NCBI GenBank assembly: GCA_019802505.1
Contig: JAFMOC010000193.1
Coordinates: forward strand, 541,501-605,500
Source of the DNA: Corydoras sp. C115
Lineage: Eukaryota > Chordata > Actinopteri > Siluriformes > Callichthyidae
Reading direction: 5' to 3'
DNA length: 64,000 bases
Within the stretch, counting starts at the first letter, position 1. Every line of letters begins with the position of its first letter. The notes under the pieces were generated by a model. That model ran no database searches. It had not been told where the DNA came from and was given only the letters and a program-made list of their open reading frames with translations. This document shows positions 1 through 10,500 of the stretch, piece by piece. The position numbers were made by a program, and so were the translations under genes.

Positions 1-447
1 AGTCTTCCTGTTGCTTTCCGAGTGCAGCGACTCCTGCTGGTCATCTGCCGTCATAACCCATCCACGTGTGAGATGATCTCTTTCTTCAGAGGCGTTTACG
101 TCCAGAGCAACACGGGTCACGTGATGCTCTGTGTCCTCTCCACTCTGCTGCTGGACGGTCAGATCTGATCAGATTCTAATTTAATTCTATAACGATGTTT
201 AAATCTATTTTTTGTGTTATCAGAGGGGCGAACCTGACGTCCTGTGATATTTAAAATTTCACGCGTTAACAAAACGTTCTCCGTCTTTGAATGTCCTCAT
301 CAGGACCCCGGTTCCCCTCTTCATCCGGAGTCAGACGGAAACGTGTCCCGCTGCGCCGAGGCCTCGAATTAACATTCATCAATGTGTTTTTGTACAGGAG
401 CTCCGAATTACAGGCTGCACAAATCTGCGCCTGTCAGAGAAGAATAA
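1..447 (+). CDS. Possible 3' end of an unrecognised gene (two exons, partial)
   Basis: A frame is open from base 1 to a possible donor after 157 (GACG|GTCAGA). It contains RLLLVICRHNPSTCEM and HVMLCVLSTLLLDG, which look like amphipathic helices of a helical-repeat protein; I do not recognise the family. A good acceptor (TTTTTGTACAG) opens a second exon at 398, which continues in the matching phase for about 16 residues (APNYRLHKSAPVREE) to a TAA at 445-447. An AATAAA (443-448) overlaps that stop. The donor is weak and there is no homology to lean on, so this is a hypothesis; the alternative is chance open sequence. Confidence 0.33.
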
Positions 448-550
448 AGGAGTGACGCCGTCGCTCGCCCATCTGGAACCCGCACTCAGAAAGCCTCGCT
501 GTTCCATGACGCAAAGAGGAAAGCGAGTGTGGCATGTCTTCATCTCCTAC

Positions 551-1677
551 TGAGAGAGAGAGAGAGAGGGGGGAGTAACAGAGAGAGAGCGAGGGGGGGA
601 GTAACAGAGAGAGAGAGGGGGGGGAGTAACAGAGAGAGAGGGGGGGGGGAGTAACAGCGAGAGAGAGAGGACTGAATAGAATAGAATTTAGAGAGAGAGA
701 GAGAGAGGAATAAAGAGAAAGAAAGGGAGAGAGAGAAAAAGTAACAGCGAGAGAGGGAGAGAGAGAGAGAGGGGGGAGTAACAGCGAGAGAGAGAGAGGG
801 GGGAGTAACAGCGAGAGAGAGAGAGAGGGGGGAGTAACAGCGCGAGAGAGGGGGGGGGGAGTAACAGAGAGAGAGAGAGGGGGGGAGTAACAGAGAGAGA
901 GAGAGGGGGGGAGTAACAGAGAGAGAGAGAGGGGGGGAGTAACAGAGAGAGAGAGAGGGGGGGAGTAACAGAGAGAGAGAGAGGGGGGGTAACAGCGAGG
1001 AGAAGAGGGGAGGGGGGGGGGGGGAGTAACAGCAAGAGAGAGAGAGGGGGGGGAGTAACAGTGAGAGAGAGAGGGGGGGAGTAAACAGCGAGAGAGAGAG
1101 AGAGGGGGGGGGAGTAACAGTGAGAGAGAGAGAGGACTGAATATAATAGAATTTAGAGAGAGAGAGAGGGGGGGAGTAACAGCGAGAGAGAGAGGGGGGG
1201 GGGGAGTAACAGTGAGAGAGAGAGAGGACTGAATATAATAGAATTTAGAGAGAGAGAGAGGGATAAAGAGAAAGGAAGGGGAAGAGAGAGTGGGGGGGAG
1301 TAACAGCGAGAGAGGGAGAGAGAGAGAGGAATAAAGAGAAAGGAAGGGAGAGAGAGAGAAAGTAACAGCGAGAGAGAGTGGGGGGGGAGTAACAGCGAGA
1401 GAGAGAGGGGGGGAGTAACAGCGAGAGAGAGAGGGGGGGGAGTAACAGCGAGAGAGAGAGGGGGGGAAGTAACAGCGAGAGAGAGAGAGAGGACTGAATA
1501 GAATGAAATTTAGAGAGAGAGAGGAAGGGGGGGCGAGAAAGTAACAGCGAGAGAGAGAGAGGGGGGAGTAACAGCAAAAGAGAGAGGGGGGGGGGAGTAA
1601 CAGCGAGAGAGAGGGGGGGGGAGTAACAGCGAGAGAGAGAGAGGACTGAATATAATAGAATTTAGAGAGAGAGAGAA
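551..1677. repeat. GA-rich minisatellite
   Basis: About 1.1 kb of roughly 30-bp units built of (GA)n, a G tract and the spacer GAGTAACAGCGAGAGA, with longer variant units carrying GGACTGAATAGAATAGAATT. The purine strand is entirely the + strand. The opposite strand gives long Leu/Ser/Pro reading frames that are artefacts of the repeat. Confidence 0.95.
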
Positions 1678-1686
1678 TCAATGATG

Positions 1687-1973
1687 TTCGAATCCCCATC
1701 TGGGTGGAGTTTCCGTGTTCTCCCCGTGTCCGTGTGGGTTTCCTCCGGGTTCTCCGGTTTCCTCCCACAGTCCAAAAAACATGGATCAACTCGATTGAGT
1801 TTTTCAAATTGCCCCATATAGAGTGTGTGTGTGTGTGTCCAGTGATAGATTGCCCCCTGTCCTGGGTGTGTCTGCCCAGAGCCCAAAACGTTCTCCCCTG
1901 GATGGGCACTGGGAACCCCCCCCCCCCCCCCCGCAACCCTAATAGAGGATAAAGCAGAAGATGATGGATGGAG
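1687..1973 (+). mobile_element. SINE-A copy, 5'-truncated at the B box
   Basis: Family description, valid for all SINE-A entries: full copies begin GGCGGCACGGTGGCTTAG, carry a pol III A box (TGGCTTAGTGG) and B box (GGTTCGAATCC), then a body with CCTCCCACAGTCCAAAAACA and TTGCCCCATATAGAGTGTG, a variable C tract, CCCTAATAGAGGATAAAGC, and an ATGAATGA-type tail. This copy lacks the A box and is flanked by the 9-bp duplication TCAATGATG (1678-1686, 1974-1982). Confidence 0.9.
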
Positions 1974-1986
1974 TCAATGATGGAAC

Positions 1987-2330
1987 GGGCGGCACAGTGG
2001 TGTAGTGTTTGGTATGTTCTCTCAGTGCTGGGGATCTAGGTTCGAGTCCCAATCTGGATGACATTTGCATGTTCTATCTGTGCCCACCTGTCTGGGTTCT
2101 CTGGTTTCCTCCCACAGTCTAAAAACATGGATTCAAGGTGAATTGAATGCTCTAAGTTGCCCCATATAGAGTGTTTGTGTGAGTGAGTGGCGCCCTGTGT
2201 ATCTTGGTGGGTGTATCTGCCCAGCGCCCGAAACGTTCTCCCCTGGATGGGCATGGGAAACCCCCCCACCACCACCACCACCACCACGACCCTAATAGAG
2301 GATAAATCAGAAGATGATGAATGAATGAAT
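1987..2330 (+). mobile_element. SINE-A copy, full length, divergent
   Basis: Head to (ATGA)n tail, with a degenerate A box (TGGTGTAGTGT) and GGTTCGAGTCC as B box. It follows the previous copy almost directly. A short TGGAAC repeat at 1981-1986 and 2331-2336 may be the target duplication. Confidence 0.9.
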
Positions 2331-2340
2331 TGGAACATTG

Positions 2341-2875
2341 ATCCATGATTTGCAGAGATGATGGTGATGTCATAGAGCTGAACTGATTACACTGTGGGCT
2401 GGTAGACTTACAGTAATAGCGGCCTCTTGTGGCGGGTTAAGGCACTGACAGAGGGACACAGGGAGTAGAGCGCCGCCCAAAACCAACAACAACAACAAAA
2501 CAAAGGTCCTCACATGTTCTGAAGAACACAGAACCATGATGATCAAACATGAGCCAATCGGAAAGAGAGTCCGGAATTAGACCCGGGTTCCGCCGTTCTG
2601 CCCTCTGACCTCACCTTCAGCTTTAACCCAGAACCACGGCCATCACGAGGTCATCTGACAGCGTGACCTTCACTTCCTGTTTACACTGTAAGTCACTGTG
2701 AGGATCAGCAGGACGAGCATCCACGGCACCGAGGTGGAAGGTTCTCAGCTGGAAACCACGAGAACGTCGCTCGGTTCCACATGTTCCACATGATCCGGGG
2801 TCTTCTGTCTGGTGATGAGTCCTCTGTCCACTGTGTAAACAAACTGTACGAGCTCTGTCTTCATCCCAGCGTTGG
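2341..2875. other. Unassigned stretch
   Basis: Ordinary mid-GC sequence without a convincing exon or recognised repeat; an AAC-rich run lies at 2484-2500. Confidence 0.4.
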
Positions 2876-3152
2876 TTCCTCATGTCCATCCAGAGGAGAA
2901 CGTTTCGGGCGCTGGGCAGATACACCCAGGACAGGGGGCAATCTATCACAGGACACACACTCACACACACAGACACACTCTATATGGGGCAATTTAGAGC
3001 ATTCAATTCACCTTGAATCCATGTTTTTGGACTGTGGGAGGAAACCGGAAGAAACCCACGTGGACATAGGGAGAACATGCAAACTCCACCCAGATGGGGA
3101 TTCGAACCTGGATCCCCAGTGCTGAGAGGAGAACATGCTAATCACTATGCCG
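2876..3152 (-). mobile_element. SINE-A copy lacking its 3' tail
   Basis: Antisense copy that starts inside the CCCATCCAGGGGAGAACG block, so the C tract and tail are missing. It ends at GCTAATCACTATGCCGCC. It is the first member of a local triplication (next entry). Confidence 0.85.
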
Positions 3153-3532
3153 CCTATGGGGCAATTTAGAGCATTCAATTCACCTTGAATCCATGTTTTT
3201 GGACTGTGGGAGGAAACTGGAGAACCCGGAGGAAACCCACGTGGACATGGGGAGAACATGCAAACTCCACCCAGATGGGGATTCGAACCTGGATCCCCAG
3301 TGCTGAGAGGAGAACATGCTAATCACTACGCCGCCGTGCCAGCTATGGGGCAATTAAGAGCATTCAATTCACCTTGAATCCATGTTTTTGGACTGTAGGA
3401 GGAAACCGGAGAACCCGGAGGAAACCCACATGGCCACGGGAAGAACATGCAAACTCCACCCAGATTGGGATTGGAACCTGGATCCCCAGCGCTGAGAGGA
3501 GAACATGCTAATCACTACGCCGCCGTGCCGCC
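3153..3532 (-). mobile_element. Two further tandem half-copies of SINE-A
   Basis: The 5' half of the preceding antisense SINE-A, from TATGGGGCAATTTAGAGC to the head, is repeated twice more (about 3153-3345 and 3346-3532). Each half ends at GCTAATCACTACGCCGCC. Three consecutive copies of the same half make a local tandem array of about 170-190 bp units. Confidence 0.85.
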
Positions 3533-4304
3533 CAATCCCCGGGTTCTGCACATCCAGACCATAATATTGTTATTTTGGCTTTAGTGCTCTGAAGCTCCGC
3601 CCTCGACCGGTAAGATGAATCGGAATGTCAACTCTTACCAGCGCACCGACAAATCGGAACTCTGTGGAATCGTTATCTTTTAATTTAAAGTTCGTCAGTC
3701 GTGAGATGGACGTCCAGGTTATTTTAAAATCACATGACCAATCGGATCATCAGATGAACGTCCACATTGAAACCGATGTAGCGGCTTCCTGTTGGCTCTC
3801 TGGCGCCCCCTGTGCCGTGCGGGGTCGTTATGTAAGCCTGCACTTTATTTAGAGTACGGAGGCAAAAAATAGCCATCTGGCGCTCAGCGCGCGTCGTCTG
3901 AATGGCCGCCCGCCCGCCCGCCCGCGCGTTCCACCGCTGGTTGGGTGGGTGAGATAGAGAGGCCGTCCACAGGGAGGTTCTGCGGAGTGAGGCACCGTGG
4001 CAGGCAGGGGGCGGCGTGGGCACCGAGCACCTGGAGGGCCGCCGGACGCCAGGACAAGTGGGCAGAGGAAAGTTTCACGCCGGCGCAGGGGGCAGAGAGG
4101 TCGCAGCGATGATGTCATCGCGTTTCCCCGCACGCCTCGGATCCGAGTCGGCCCAGAGCGGAAAACGTTCCGCTATTTTGGTCTCGAGCTGAACTTCACC
4201 TGTTACGAAAAAAAAACCCAAAACGGGAGCGGGTTCTCCCGTCGATACGATGACATAACGCTCTGAGATCTGAAACAGAAAGGCTTCGGACGTGGAGAAC
4301 ATCC
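3533..4304. other. Unassigned stretch, partly CpG-rich
   Basis: No supported exon. A CpG-rich core lies at 3890-4150 (CCCGCCCGCCCGCCCGCG at 3907-3925) and could be a promoter or regulatory island, but no transcript structure can be attached to it. Confidence 0.35.
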
Positions 4305-4885
4305 GTCAGAACATCAACCCTCCATCAGCTCCGCTTCTGGATCCCGGAGGTTCTAGATCGATCAGAACATCAACCCTCCATCAGCTCCGCTTCTGGATCC
4401 CGGAGGTTCTAGATCGATCAGAACATCAACCCTCCATCAGCTCCGCTTCTGGATCCCGGAGGTTCTAGATCGATCAGAACATCAACCCTCCATCAGCTCC
4501 GCTTCTGGATCACGGAGGTTCTAGATCGATCAGAAACATCAACCCTCCATCAGCTCCGCTTCTGGATCCCGGAGGTTCTAGATCGATCAGAACATCAACC
4601 CTCCATCAGCTCCGCTTCTGGATCCCGGAGGTTCTAGATCGATCAGAACATCAACCCTCCATCAGCTCCGCTTCTGGATCCCGGAGGTTCTAGATCGATC
4701 AGAACATCAACCCTCCATCAGCTCCGCTTCTGGATCCCGGAGGTTCTAGATCGATCAGAACATCAACCCTCCATCAGCTCCGCTTCTGGATCCCGGAGGT
4801 TCTAGATCGATCAGTACAACAACCCTCCATCAGCTCCGCTTCTGGATCCCGGAGGTTCTAGATCGATCAGAACATCAACCCTCCC
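4305..4885. repeat. 56-bp minisatellite, about 10 copies
   Basis: Near-identical 56-bp units containing CATCAACCCTCCATCAGCTC and GGATCCCGGAGGTTCTAGAT. Only a few substitutions and one inserted A are seen over about 10 units. The array ends directly in a SINE-A fragment. Confidence 0.97.
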
Positions 4886-4886
4886 G

Positions 4887-5027
4887 GTGGGAGGAAAGCG
4901 GAGAACCCGGAGGAAACCCACGCGGACACGGGAAGGACATGGAAACTCCACTCAGATGGGGATTCGAACCGGGAATCCCTAGCACTGAGAGGAGAACATG
5001 CTAAACCACTAAGCCACCGTGCCGCCG
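4887..5027 (-). mobile_element. SINE-A fragment (5' part)
   Basis: Covers GGTGGGAGGAAAGCGGAG through the A/B boxes to the head GCCACCGTGCCGCC, antisense. The 3' two thirds are absent where it meets the 56-bp minisatellite. Confidence 0.88.
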
Positions 5028-5294
5028 GTTCTCACCTTAACCTCCAAAAAATAGAACCGTGGCATCAGCGAGAACAATCCCACTAACATTTATCCCTTAG
5101 TGTTACCACCCTGACCATCCAGCAGAGGGCGCTGGTTCAGTCCAATGATCCTGAAACAGCCTGAAGTGTGACCGAACAAACACTAGGGGGTGCGATAGCA
5201 CCGGGAAAAAGAAAAGACAGCCGTAAAGCTTTTAACAGTTTATTTTTATTAAGTTTATATTAAAATGTAAGTGTGTGTGTGTGTGAGTGAGTGA

Positions 5295-5359
<65 letters not shown>

Positions 5360-6026
5360 GGGGCATGTTCTAAAGACCAAGAGACGCTGTGAAATTCGAC
5401 TAAACATCAAAAGTCAGGACTGTGGTTACACAGCGCCCCCTGGTGAGCGTTCTCTTAAATCTTCAAATTATATAAATTAAATTTAGTGTGTTTATACAAT
5501 ACGTATACGTATTGTATTCATTATATTTATTTTTTTAAATGTTATATTTTATAATGTGCTATGTGAATAATAAAAAGCAAAGTTTTATTAAATAAACGGG
5601 ATTAGAGACTGTGAAGGTAAAATGTGAAATTTAACATTAAAATGCAGTTTCTAAGTTAAACAGATTTAACTCGTTACGTTTCCGTTATTAATAAAAGTAC
5701 TAAATTAATTAATCAACACGACGAGCTGCATTTCTCATTATGTTATTTTGATTTTAATTAACTAAATCCGTAGAGAATTCGAGCAATTGTTTTTCAGAAT
5801 TTACTTTGTGTTGCACTGCCATCTGGCGGTTACAAGCTGCCGTAGCAGGTTTGCTGCGAGGTCACGTTAATATTTGTTTTTACAGTACATTTTATAAAAG
5901 TATAAAACACAACCAAGAACTTAACAAATTAAATACCTTACATCTTTTTTTTTTAAAGTTTAAAATTGAATTGTCTGAAATACATTTTAATGCAAATATC
6001 AAGTGAGATGTTTTTTTTATTAATTG
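5028..6026. other. AT-rich stretch without a gene
   Basis: Holds a (TG)n microsatellite (about 5267-5358) and AT-rich sequence. No exon supported. Confidence 0.5.
5267..5358. repeat. (TG)n microsatellite
   Basis: Uninterrupted TG apart from a GAGTGAGTGAGTGAG stretch at 5285-5300. Confidence 0.97.
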
Positions 6027-6040
6027 ATATTTTATTAATA

Positions 6041-6393
6041 GCGGTGGCATGGTGGCTTAGTGGTTTAGCACGTTCTCCCCTCAGCGCTAGGGATTCCCTG
6101 TTCGAATCCCCATCTGGGTGGAGTTTCCATGTCCTCCCCGTGTCTGCGTGGGTTTCCTCCGGGTTCTCCGGTTTCCTCCCACAGTCCAAAAACATGGATC
6201 AAGTTAATTGAGTTTTCCAAATTGCCCCATATAGAGTGTGTGTGTGTGAGTGAGTGTGTGCCCAGCGATAGATTGGCGCCCTGTCCTGGGTGTATCTGCC
6301 CAGCGCCCGAGATGTTCTCCCCTGGATGGGCATGGGGAACCCCCCCGCGACCCTAATAGAGGATAAAGCGGGAGATAATGAATGAATGAATAA
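6041..6393 (+). mobile_element. SINE-A copy, full length, with 14-bp TSD
   Basis: Complete head, boxes, body and (ATGA)n tail. It is flanked by the perfect direct repeat ATATTTTATTAATA at 6027-6040 and 6394-6407. Confidence 0.96.
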
Positions 6394-6539
6394 ATATTTT
6401 ATTAATAACTCAAACAGAACAGAAAATGCCACGTGACACAAATGATATTTCGAAAGATATTAATTTTTTAATGAACGAATGAAATAAACTTAAATCTGTA
6501 ATAAATGACGTCACTGATCTGCCGTTCCACCGTTCGTTT

Positions 6540-6609
6540 CTGATTTTCCATCCACAAGGTGGCGCAGTACGTTGGACGTGTGTACAGTGAGTGGATACAG
6601 GGTTAGCAC

Positions 6610-6650
<41 letters not shown>

Positions 6651-6830
6651 GCACCACCATGTACTGACAATCATCCACCACCCTAATAACACCTGCTCTG
6701 TGGGGGGTCCTGATCATCAGAGAACATACCAAAGTGCACTAACAGAGTGTGTAGAGGACCAGATGGACTACAGAATGGACCTGTTGGACTACAAACCCCA
6801 CCTGTACGAAGGTGGAGATGCTGTAATGGA
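6540..6830. mobile_element. MITE-C remnant
   Basis: Carries CACCTGCACCACCATG, ATCATCCACCACCCTAATAA, CCTGCTCTGTGGGGGGTCCT and GTGTAGAGGACCAGATGGAC, blocks of a palindromic non-autonomous DNA-transposon-like repeat widespread in fish. An (AC)n tract (6608-6649) interrupts it. Confidence 0.7.
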
Positions 6831-6889
6831 CACTCGGTCCACGCGCACTCGTTTTAAAGAGGCTTAATGAAGGCGGCAGGGACGGCGCA

Positions 6890-7576
6890 CCTGTGGACCA
6901 GGTGGAACGGACCACGTGACCGCGCGTCGAACCAGTGACGTCGGCCGTCCGGCTCGTGAACGCATCCCGGAGCCCTTTAAGAGCGCGCGCTCCACCCTAT
7001 TAGAGAAAAACAACAAGGTGACGTCACCGAGGACCGAGCCAATCACGGAGCAGCATCTGCCGAGCTGGCGGCGGAGTAGCGTGCGTGCGCGTGTGTGTGT
7101 GTGCGCGTGTGTGTGCGTTCGCGTGGCGTGGACTCTTCAGCCGCGAGGGCGCACCGCGTGTCCGTCCGTGCGCGCGCGCGTGCGTGCCAACAAAGTACAC
7201 GCCGTGGAAACCGTTTTTCATTTCTTTAATTATTAGAATAATTAAGTTGTTTTTTTTTGTTTTTGTTTATTAAATTAATTAAGTTGTTTTTTTTTATTTA
7301 TCTTAATTAATTAAGTTGTTTTTTTGTTTTTTTTTTGGTGCGAGACGGAAATCACGGACGGAGCGTCTGGGGGTCCGAGCGATGCCCGCCGGCCGAGGGG
7401 GGGGAGGCACGCGCACCCGGCGGGGCACTTGTGAGGGGGCAGAAGTTTCGGAACGCTCCCCTTGCCCCACGCGGGACGCCCCGGCGCAGGTTCGGTTCTG
7501 AGGACCTCGTGAGCACGATGGGCTGGACGGGCATCAGGGTTCTGGACGTGGGGAAGTGACCCGGAGGAGTGACATC
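6890..7576 (+). promoter_or_regulatory. CpG-rich promoter of the 7.6-27.6 kb gene
   Basis: CpG-dense block ending at the first ATG. Visible sites: E-box CACGTG (6912-6917), half-CRE TGACGTCG (6936-6943), full CRE palindrome TGACGTCA (7019-7026) and CCAAT (7039-7043). No TATA box is obvious. T-rich tracts at 7240-7335 separate it from a second CpG-rich block that includes the 5' leader. Motifs are read from sequence; function is inferred. Confidence 0.6.
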
Positions 7577-10500
7577 ATGATGAAGACGCTCACCAAGAAG
7601 CTCAGGAGACAGTCCCTCAACGAGGTCCACCCGTTCCAGCTGAAGGTAGGACAACGAGAACGAGAAGGTTCTGCATCTGACCTGCAGATCCGATCAGTGC
7701 CTCTAAAGGATTTCTGATGAGCTCCAGGGGATCACATGTTTAATTCAGTGGGTTCTAAATGAAGGTTCTTTGTCTCAGAGGTTCCTGCAGGGACAGCGAG
7801 CTGTAGGAGAGTTCCCACTGTGAGTTTGGTTCCATGTAAGCGGCTAAAATCAGGAGAACCGAACTAAAACGGGTTTACACCTGAGCGGGGTGATGGGCCA
7901 CACCTCTGATTTATAATGCTAAGGTGTTCTGTGTGAGGTCCATGAGAAGACATCGTAGAACTTGACCTCACACTTTTGAGACGAACTAGAACCGAGAGTC
8001 TGGGTCGGGTTCCCTCATCCAGCATCGGTGTCTGACCTCAGAAACGGTTTTCTGGATCTTTCTGTTGAGTTCGTGGTGAAAGCTCCTGAGGACGTCCTGG
8101 AACGGTGTCCTGATACTTTTGCTCATATACGTGGGTTATACGTGGAACCGGTTGGGAGTACTGCTTTGGTTCTTGCTTGATTCGGTGGAACTAAACTCCT
8201 TTAACACACTTTAACACTGCGCCACCTTGTGGCATGTGGTAGTTCAGTTGGGCTGTCAATCACAAGGTTGGGGGTTCAAATCCACAGTGGGGCCAAAGTT
8301 ACCAATGTGGGTGAGCAAGACCCTTAATCCTTACACTCAGGGGGGGGGGGGGGGGATCTAATAACACCTGCTCTGTGGGGGGGGGGTCCTGATCATCAGA
8401 GAACAGGTTCTAACAGAGTATGTAGAGGACCAGATGGACTACAGAACCTAACTGTAGAACTACCAACCCCATCTGTTGCTCAGTGGAGGTGCGAGAGCAG
8501 AAGCCGTATCTAATAAAGTGGCCGGCAAGTCGACCGCATGAACGCAGAATATATAGAGCAGTCTGAGATAGAGTTGAGGTTCTCTGTTGACCTTTGCGGA
8601 ACTTTGCAGCACTGACCCTCGGCACCGGGTTCCGTGTTTGGGTGAAGCCTTCGTTCTGAGCGGGTTCCTCGCAGAACCGTGTAGCTGTCCGGTCATTCCT
8701 GCTGGATTGAGTAATGACGGAACGCTGCGAGTCGACTCCATCTTAAAGCTGAAACAGCCTTTGTGTGAGACGTTCACGAGACGAGACGAGACGAGACGGC
8801 TGCAAAGCCTTCACATGCCTTTCCTTTTCTTTTAAGGGAACGTCCTAGAACCCTGGACTGAGTGCACTTGGAGTAGGGAGCTTGTTTAGTAAACTCTCCA
8901 CACGTTCCACTAAGAGTTCTGCATTATTATTATTATTATTGTCCATCCATTATCTTCCACTTTATCCTCTATAGGTTCGCGGGGGGGGGGGGTTCCCCAT
9001 GGGGAGAATGTTTCGGGGGCTGGGCAGATACACCCAGGACAGGGGGGCAATCTGTCACTGTACACACACTCACACAGACAGACTATATGGGGCAATTTGG
9101 AGAACTCAATTGACCTTAATCCATGTTTTTGGACTGTGGGAGGAAACCAGAGAACCCGGAGGAAACCCACGTGGACACGGGGAGAACATGGAAACTCCAC
9201 CCAGATGGGGATTCGAGCCAGGAATCCCTAGTGCTGAGAGGAGAACATGCCAAACCACTAAGCCACCGTGCACGTGGTTCGGTAGTTGCCATGTTCTCCT
9301 CTCATTGCAGGGGAACCAGGTTCACCTCCCAATCTGGGTGAAGTTTCCATGTTCTCCCCGTGTCCGCGTGGGTTTCCTCCGGGTTCTCTGGTTTCCTCCC
9401 ACAGTCCAAAAACATGGATCAAGGTCTATTGAGTTCTCCAAATTGCCCCATATAGAGTGTGTGTGAGTGAGTGTGAGCAGAGTGATAGATTGCCCCCCCT
9501 GTCCTGGGTGTATCTGCCCAGCGCCCGAAACGTTCTCCCCTGGATGGGCATGGAGAACGTTAAACGTTGTTCAGAATGATGTCTCATACACGTCTCACTT
9601 TGATGCTTTAATGTGTTATTATCATTAAATATAAATTAATTAATTAATTTGACGCTGACACGTTTTCTAAAGAAACCTTTAAATGGCAGGGTGTTAATTA
9701 GGCCGCGGTTCTCTAATCATTAAACTGTAGAATGAATGTAAAGTTCAGGAACCGTTCATGAGGAACCCTGAACCCTGAAAGGAGCCGCAAATGTTGTTTT
9801 AGTGAAATGTATTAATGTAATCACTGTGAGGGGTGTCCTGATACTTTAGCTCGTGTACAGTGTAGTGTACAGTGTAGTGTAGTGTAGTATGCAGTGTAGT
9901 GTACAGTGTGCGGTTCTCTGTTGTAGGTTCTAATCCAGATGGTTGGAGGAGGTTATGAAACAGGTTCTGGTCACTCGCTCTGCTTTAAATACGGATGGTA
10001 AGCTGGTCATTAGTAACGGGGTCACGGCTCTGACTCCGGGTCTGTTGATCGAGCGCCGATTAAAGTCCACGTCAGGGTCCGTGGGCCGGAACGTGGTTCT
10101 GAAACGGGCCACTCGTGATCCATAGAACGTGACCCTGATCCCGGATCTGTAGCATGAGAACAGTCTGCATTATAAGATCCATAATACCTCAAATCAGTCT
10201 CTCTCTCTCTCTGCAGTGATACTGACATGGTGGTGTGTGTGTTAGGGTGTGCGGGTTGGTGTAGGTTAGTGTGTGTGTGTGGGTTAGTGTGGGTTGGTGT
10301 GTGTGGGGGTTAGTGTGTATGTGTGGGGGGGGGTTAGTATGTGTGTGTTGGTGTGGGTTAGTGTGTGTGTGTGTTGGGGGGGGGGGGGGTTAGTTTGTTG
10401 GTGTGGGTTAGTGTGTTGGTGTGGGTTAGTGTGTATGTGTGTGTGGGTTAGTGTGTTGGTGTGGGTTAGTGTGTTGGTGTGGGTTAGTGTGTTGGTGTGG

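Noticed and set aside
434..1936. 500-codon minus-strand frame rich in Leu/Ser/Pro
   Set aside because: It is the complement of the (GA)n minisatellite plus a SINE; the sequence is repeat-driven and has no splice or family support.
3730..4302. Arg/Pro-rich frames on both strands
   Set aside because: Shadow frames of a CpG-rich stretch; no splice context.
6041..6120. tRNA gene suggested by A box TGGCTTAGTGG and B box GGTTCGAATCC
   Set aside because: No cloverleaf or acceptor stem; this is the pol III head of SINE-A, repeated throughout. The same applies to the SINE-B heads.
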